DNA from: Lentisphaerota bacterium
Lineage (GTDB): Bacteria > Verrucomicrobiota > Kiritimatiellia > JAAZAB01
Length of the DNA stretch: 11,908 bases
Assembly: GCA_020201415.1 (NCBI GenBank)
Contig: JAIVGW010000226.1
Coordinates: 1 to 11,908, forward strand
Reading direction: 5' to 3'
The notes beneath the pieces were generated by a model. The model searched no databases and had not been told where the DNA came from. It saw only the letters and a program-made list of their open reading frames with translations. This document shows positions 7,459-11,908 of this stretch, piece after piece. Numbering within the stretch: position 1 is the first letter of the stretch; every line of letters starts with the position of its first letter. Made by a program: the position numbers and the translations under genes.

Positions 7459-8469
7459 TTAAAATCCTCCTGTGCGCACCAGCCAGTAAAAGGCCGGCAC
7501 GGTTAATATACTACAAAGAGTGGAAAGGAAAACAGCACGAGCGCTTAACAGGTTGTCGCCCCCGTAACGATCGGTCATTATGCTGGCGCTGATGGCTACC
7601 GGCATACAGGCAATGAGGTAAATGGTAATGCGTGTTGCATCAGGCACCACCAGACCCAGGCACGCCAACAACCGCATGCAGGCCACGGTGGCGGCCGGAG
7701 CCGCCAGCAGACGCACCAGCGTCACACCGATCAATGCTTCGGCGCCGTGCGGCCGGCCGGCCCGCAAGCCCCCCAGTTGAGCACCCGTAATCAGCAACGC
7801 AAGAGGTATGGTCAACTCCCCCAGCATGGCCATGGTTTGCACCATGACTGCCGCCGCAAAATGGCCGCCCCCGCCGACACCCTGCGGCAGACTCTGAAGT
7901 TCGCGCGCCCCAGGCAGCCAGATGGCCAGCAGAATGCCGCCAGCTGTGGCCAAAAGACCGGGATTTTTCAACAAGTTGCGCAAGGATTTGATATCCGGCC
8001 GCGCCCCCCGGAGTATCCAGACTCCCAGCGACCATAGAGCCAACTGCGCGCCCACATTGACCAGCAGCACATCACGCACCCCCATGTCGCCATAAAGCGC
8101 GGATGCAATCGGCAACGGCAGAAATATCCAATTGGGTAATGCGGCTAGAAACACCATGCTGGACAGGGGCGCTGAACGCCGCAGGGGCGCCAGCAGGATG
8201 ACGGCCACCAGCGCCGCCAGAAGAATAACGCCGACCCCTAAAAGCGGCACATACCAAGCCTGCCGTAAGCTGCCAGGATTGACGGTGCGCAGTAATTGCG
8301 TGAAGACCAGGCATGGAAAAACAATATCAACCACCAGTCGGCTCATGACCTGCGTGGTTGCAGTGGTTATATAGGCCCGGCGCCGGGCAGCCCATCCGAT
8401 TGCCATGACTAGAAACATGACCATGGTCTTGAGCAGCACAACATAATGATCGGGCATGGCGGCGGTCAT
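7459..8469 (-). CDS. AEC-family (auxin efflux carrier) transporter
   Basis: 336 residues, about the family's usual size, with around ten hydrophobic segments. LPNWIFLPLPIASALYG (111-127) matches the first family signature, with the conserved Pro-Asn. The C-terminal half, CMPVAISASIMTDRYGG (288-304) followed by LLSARAVFLSTL, matches the second. Bacterial relatives export or exchange small carboxylates such as malate; substrate here unknown. I place the start at ATG 8469, where it overlaps the proper stop of the radical SAM gene as ATGA. The open frame continues upstream into the damaged radical SAM gene, but the 43 codons just before this ATG encode out-of-frame nonsense, so the longer 559-residue reading is not one real protein. 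Confidence 0.85.
   Translation of the reverse strand: MTAAMPDHYVVLLKTMVMFLVMAIGWAARRRAYITTATTQVMSRLVVDIVFPCLVFTQLLRTVNPGSLRQAWYVPLLGVGVILLAALVAVILLAPLRRSAPLSSMVFLAALPNWIFLPLPIASALYGDMGVRDVLLVNVGAQLALWSLGVWILRGARPDIKSLRNLLKNPGLLATAGGILLAIWLPGARELQSLPQGVGGGGHFAAAVMVQTMAMLGELTIPLALLITGAQLGGLRAGRPHGAEALIGVTLVRLLAAPAATVACMRLLACLGLVVPDATRITIYLIACMPVAISASIMTDRYGGDNLLSARAVFLSTLCSILTVPAFYWLVRTGGF
7465..7471 (-). promoter_or_regulatory. Shine-Dalgarno site of the TauE-like gene inside the AEC gene end
   Basis: AGGAGGA on the minus strand, seven bases before ATG at 7457. It overlaps the final codons of the AEC transporter, which ties translation of the two genes together. Confidence 0.8.
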
Positions 8470-9138
8470 GGCGGTGTAATTTGATTTTCGATTGCCATGT
8501 AATAGGTGCGCCCTCCCTGGAGGATGGAGCGGATCAGCCCCTGCTGCTGAAGCAATTGCAAGAGTTCCTGCGCCCGCCCGGCAGCGATGCCCAGACCTGA
8601 GAAAGATTTCCAGCCAATATTTACCGTCGTACTGACGCCGAAACTCAATCAACCCCCGCACCATGCGCGCAAAATCAAGTTCCGCCACGGGACGGTTGAT
8701 GGCAGTGAAAGTGGCGGCATCACCGGCGTCCAGGGACGGCGCTACCAGATCCGCCCCCATGAGCTCTGCACGGACATCCGCGCGCCACAGCAACGAGCCA
8801 TTGGTTATTACAGCCACCGGAATGTCTGTCAGACTTTTGATGCCGGCAATCAGTTCTCCCAGTCCATCATAAAGCGTAGGCTCGCCTGCGCCACTGAGTG
8901 TGATGTAGTCGGGGACGGAGCCCAGCCGCTCAGGCAATTGACGCAGAATATCCTGCGGATCACACCACCGGCGACGCTCCACGGTATGCGCCGTGGTCCG
9001 GCCGATCTGGCAATAACTGCAGTCGTAACTGCAGGTCTTGGCCGGCACCAGATCGATGCCCAGCGAGCGCCCCAAACGCCGCGACGGGACGGGGCCAAAG
9101 ATGCAACCAACACCTGATACCGGAGGGATATCGCTCAT
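8466..9138 (-). pseudogene. Radical SAM protein (COG0731-like), internal deletion with frameshift
   Basis: The first 180 codons (9138-8599) are a good radical SAM N-terminus: FGPVPSRRLGRSLGIDLVP (14-32), the cluster-binding Cys36, Cys40, Cys43 (CxxxCxxC), GAGEPT (83-88) and ITNGSLL (111-117). After LEIFL at about 8600 the frame changes. The next frame (8600-8466) reads GLGIAAGRAQELLQLLQQQG then GGRTYYM, a C-terminal winged-helix tail of the type found on COG0731 proteins, and ends in TGA overlapping the next gene's ATG. The later barrel strands, which I estimate at 80-90 residues, are missing. What is left could not form a full barrel, so I call it a pseudogene or an assembly error. The family is related to TYW1-type radical SAM enzymes; the reaction is unknown. 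ATG at 9138 has a weak AGGG upstream. Confidence 0.75.
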
Positions 9139-9171
9139 GGCTGCCCTGTATTTTTAAAAAGTCTGGCCAAT

Positions 9172-11901
9172 TTACATCCCCACCACTTCGCCCATTTTGA
9201 AAATCGGCAGGAACATGGAAATTACAATGCCGCCAATTACCACCCCCAGAAAAACCATCAGCAACGGCTCGATCATCGACGTCAGGCCGTCCAGCATGGT
9301 TTCCACCTCATCATCGTAAAAATCAGCGATATTCTGCATCATTTCATCAATACGGCCGGTTTTTTCACCGGCGGACATCATGTGGACCAGCAATTTTGGA
9401 AAGCAGCGGCTATGAATCAGGGCGCTGGAGAGGGGATCCCCCTGCTCCACCGTGCGCCGGGCATCCAATACCACCCTCTCAAACACCTTGTTGCCGGTGG
9501 CCCCTGAAACAATTTCCAGCGCGCTTAAAATGGGCACCCCGCTTTTAAGCAGTTGCGCAAAGGTGCGCGCAAATCGACTGGTGGCTACCTTGCGGTTAAG
9601 CTCGCCAATCACGGGCAGATTAATTGCCAACTGGGCCAACCGGTAGCCGCCGGCCGGTGTTGAAGCCCACTTGTGCAGAGCGAAGATCAGTACCCCGATT
9701 ACGGCCACGGCATACAACCCGTATGAGCGCATCATATCGCTTAAATCAACCATAAACTGGGTCAGCCCCGGCAAGTCGGCGCCAAAGTCGGCGAACATTT
9801 CAGCAAATACCGGCACAATGAACAGGATCATGGCCGTGGCAATGCCCAGCGCGATGCACAATACGATCACCGGATAACTCATGGCGGATTTCACCTTGCG
9901 CCTCAGCTTGGCCGAGTCCTCCAGGAACCCAGCCAGGCGCGCCGCTGTTTCCCCCAACTGTCCGCCGGACTCGCCGGCTTTGATCATATTGATGTAAAGT
10001 TGATCGAAAACAGATGGATAATGACTCAGCGATTCCGCAAAAGAAGCGCCACCCTGGAGAAAATTCTTCACGCCCAGCACCAGCGCCTTGAAATTCTTGT
10101 CGGACGTCTGATCTTCCAGAGCATCCAACGATTGAATTAAAGGCATGCCTGCCAGCAGCATGGCTGAAAGCTGTCGCGAAAAGGCCGGCAATTCCTTGTC
10201 ACGGATTTTACGGGCCCCGGCCACGCGGGTGGTGGCGGCAGGACGATTGCGCTGTGGCGGCGGCGGGGTCATCATGCCGTTGGCCACGGCTTTTTCGGTA
10301 ATGGCGCCGGCATTGGCATTTGCCAGCACCAACTGACGCATGCTCTCATCCACCATCAAAACTTCCATCAGTGAACCCCGGCCCTTGAATCCGGTATTGT
10401 TGCATTTTGGACAGCCAACCGACGAATAAATATTGGATCCATCAAACAGGGCGGCATCCAGATTGTTGATGCGCAGATAATCGGCGGCAATCTTGGTGGG
10501 GCGTTTACAGGCCGGACATAATTTTTTGTAAAGGCGCTGCGCCTGGGTCATGATGATGGAGGATGCCAGCAGGAAGGCCTCAATGCCCATATCGCGCAGG
10601 CGCGTTATGGCTCCGGCTGCATCATTCGTATGCAATGTGCTCAAAACAAGGTGGCCGGTCAGGGCCGCCTTGACCGCTATGGCCGCCGTGTCCTGATCGC
10701 GGATTTCACCGACCATCACGATGTCCGGATCCTGGCGCAGAATGGCGCGCAGGGCATTGACGAAGGACAGACCGACATCGTCGTTGATCTGAACCTGATT
10801 TATGCCCGGCAACTGGTACTCCACCGGATCTTCGGTCGTTACGATGTTGACATCCGGCTTGTTCAAGTCCATCAGACAGGAATACAGCGTGGTGGTTTTA
10901 CCGCTGCCGGTGGGCCCGGTGACCAGGATGATACCATGAGGCTGCGAAATGGCGTAGACCAGGGCCTCATAAGCCTTCTGGTCAAGTCCCAGCGCCGTAA
11001 GGCTGGGCGCCAGATTGCTCTTGTCAAGAATGCGCATAACGACTTTCTCTCCGTGAATCATCGGCAGCAGATTCACGCGCACATCCACCTCCTTGGCCAG
11101 GGCCCGGATCTTGAAGCGGCCATCCTGTGGCACGCGGCGCTCGGCAATGTTCATGTCCGACATTATCTTGATGCGGGAAATAATGGCCGACTGCAGGCTT
11201 TTAGGCGGACTGGGAACTTCGCTCAAATCACCATCCACCCGGTAACGCAGACGCAGCGTCCTTTCCATGGGTTCGATATGGATGTCGCTGGCACGACGGC
11301 GCATGGCTTCGACCAGAATGGAATTGACGATGCGGATGACGGGGGCGCCCTCGGCGCTTTCGAGCATTTCATCAATGCTGACATCTTCATGTTTTTCGTG
11401 GCCGACTTCCACCTCGTCACTGTCCATCATGTTCTTGAAAATGTCTTCCAGGTCGGGAGAGGCCTGCTCCAGATGCTTCTGCAGCAGTTCCTTAACCTCT
11501 TTTTCCGAAGCCACCAGCGGCATGATGGTCATGTTGGTGATGGTCTGCAATTCCTCCAGGGTGGCTACGTTGAAGGGGTCCCCCAGGGCCACCGTCAGCA
11601 ATTTTCCCATTTTGGCGATCGGCACGGCCATCAGAGACTTGAGGCGCTCGGGTGCCACCATTTCCAGCAACTGGGGATCGGGGGTGAAATGGGCCAAGGT
11701 AATTGGAGCCATCTCGAGATATTCCGCCATGGCCAGCACCATGTTGATTTCGGAGACCAACTGGTTTTCGACCAGGTATTCCTCGAGGCGCTGATCGTTT
11801 TCCTGGATGGCCTCGGAGGCCTTCTGCAGGGCATCCGCATCAATTACCTGCCGCCGCAACAGGATGGCGGCAATGCTGTTACTATATGATCCACGATCCA
11901 T
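9172..11901 (-). CDS. PilB/GspE-type ATPase fused in frame to a GspF/PilC inner-membrane protein
   Basis: One 909-residue frame covers two type IV pilus/type II secretion proteins. Residues 1-543 are PilB-like: N-terminal regulatory domain (to about 150), SDIHIEP (205-211), Walker A GPTGSGKTTT (329-338), Asp box TEDPVEY (356-362), Walker B region DPDIVMVGEIRD (391-402), His box STLHTND (421-427) and zinc cysteines 462, 465, 497, 500. The PilB part breaks off at NGMMT (541-545), where relatives go on for about 25 residues (TLxxDGL...). After a Pro-rich linker, the GspF part starts at KELPAFSRQL with two T2SSF repeats (about 570-695 and 773-897) and helices near 675-698, 726-742 and 872-898; the usual N-terminal domain of about 60 residues is absent. 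The ATPase powers pilus or pseudopilus assembly at the inner membrane on the GspF platform. ATG at 11901 lacks a visible ribosome site, and the frame stays open upstream. Confidence 0.85.
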   Translation of the reverse strand: MDRGSYSNSIAAILLRRQVIDADALQKASEAIQENDQRLEEYLVENQLVSEINMVLAMAEYLEMAPITLAHFTPDPQLLEMVAPERLKSLMAVPIAKMGKLLTVALGDPFNVATLEELQTITNMTIMPLVASEKEVKELLQKHLEQASPDLEDIFKNMMDSDEVEVGHEKHEDVSIDEMLESAEGAPVIRIVNSILVEAMRRRASDIHIEPMERTLRLRYRVDGDLSEVPSPPKSLQSAIISRIKIMSDMNIAERRVPQDGRFKIRALAKEVDVRVNLLPMIHGEKVVMRILDKSNLAPSLTALGLDQKAYEALVYAISQPHGIILVTGPTGSGKTTTLYSCLMDLNKPDVNIVTTEDPVEYQLPGINQVQINDDVGLSFVNALRAILRQDPDIVMVGEIRDQDTAAIAVKAALTGHLVLSTLHTNDAAGAITRLRDMGIEAFLLASSIIMTQAQRLYKKLCPACKRPTKIAADYLRINNLDAALFDGSNIYSSVGCPKCNNTGFKGRGSLMEVLMVDESMRQLVLANANAGAITEKAVANGMMTPPPPQRNRPAATTRVAGARKIRDKELPAFSRQLSAMLLAGMPLIQSLDALEDQTSDKNFKALVLGVKNFLQGGASFAESLSHYPSVFDQLYINMIKAGESGGQLGETAARLAGFLEDSAKLRRKVKSAMSYPVIVLCIALGIATAMILFIVPVFAEMFADFGADLPGLTQFMVDLSDMMRSYGLYAVAVIGVLIFALHKWASTPAGGYRLAQLAINLPVIGELNRKVATSRFARTFAQLLKSGVPILSALEIVSGATGNKVFERVVLDARRTVEQGDPLSSALIHSRCFPKLLVHMMSAGEKTGRIDEMMQNIADFYDDEVETMLDGLTSMIEPLLMVFLGVVIGGIVISMFLPIFKMGEVVGM
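10260..10275 (-). other. Junction of the PilB and GspF parts
   Basis: Two tandem ATG codons (10275-10270) followed by ACC and a run of CCG repeats mark the switch from PilB sequence to the linker before GspF. There is no Shine-Dalgarno sequence upstream of these ATGs, so GspF is not obviously a separate gene. A deletion that joined pilB to gspF, perhaps through the CCG repeats, would fit; a real fusion gene would look the same. Confidence 0.5.
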
Positions 11902-11908
11902 CTTGAGT

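Noticed and set aside
7459..9138. A single radical SAM-AEC fusion protein of 559 residues
   Set aside because: The 43 codons before the AEC start are out of frame with the radical SAM tail, which is found in the next frame with its own stop.
9139..9171. The TTTTTAAAAA palindrome (9151-9160) as a terminator or promoter for the radical SAM gene
   Set aside because: There is no GC-rich stem before the T run and no -35/-10 pair with proper spacing.
10630..11889. A 419-codon open frame on the plus strand
   Set aside because: It is the exact antisense of the PilB ATPase motifs; its protein is rich in His and Gln with no family resemblance. The PilB reading is clearly the real one.
1..11908. Defence system, phage, mobile element or CRISPR array
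   Set aside because: No transposase, integrase, restriction enzyme, toxin-antitoxin pair or spaced direct repeats were seen on either strand.

Overview
The window is a gene-dense stretch of a GC-rich bacterial chromosome. No gap between genes exceeds 61 bases. The mix of genes suggests a Gram-negative bacterium, perhaps of the Verrucomicrobiota/Lentisphaerota/Planctomycetota group: a MurU-AmgK-type fusion, PilB/GspF machinery and a divergent uronate isomerase. That placement is a low-confidence inference; there is no rRNA or marker gene to confirm it. I saw no tRNA, rRNA, CRISPR array, insertion sequence, integrase or phage gene.

Layout. On the plus strand at the left edge is a two-domain protein (3-1853, cut by the window edge): an N-terminal sugar-1-phosphate nucleotidyltransferase like MurU joined to a C-terminal sugar kinase like AmgK. 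Everything else is on the minus strand and reads right to left: a PilB-type ATPase joined in frame to a GspF/PilC platform protein (11901-9172), a broken radical SAM gene (9138-8466), an AEC-family transporter (8469-7459), a TauE/SafE-family permease (7457-6723), an unrecognised six-helix membrane protein (6715-6032), an ABC-2-type permease (6005-5016), a TadA-like deaminase (5019-4525), a class III aminotransferase (4463-3090) and a UxaC-like isomerase/amidohydrolase (3048-1819). The run from the radical SAM gene to the deaminase is very tight (two 4-base ATGA overlaps, gaps of 1, 7 and 26 bases) and is probably one transcript. A near-consensus sigma70 promoter lies between the deaminase and the aminotransferase, so the last two genes probably form their own catabolic unit.

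What stands out is a pattern of lost internal sequence. The radical SAM gene lacks the second half of its barrel and changes frame at about 8600; the deletion also puts its 5' part in frame with the transporter, so an automatic caller would report a false 559-residue chimera. PilB runs into GspF with the end of one and the start of the other missing. The TadA-like protein lacks about 12 residues of a loop next to the active site. These could be real gene decay, real fusions or assembly errors, and read coverage would separate these. I do not see a convincing new multi-gene system. The best candidates for new biology are the nucleotidyltransferase-kinase fusion and the aminotransferase plus UxaC-like pair behind a promoter that contains a palindrome.
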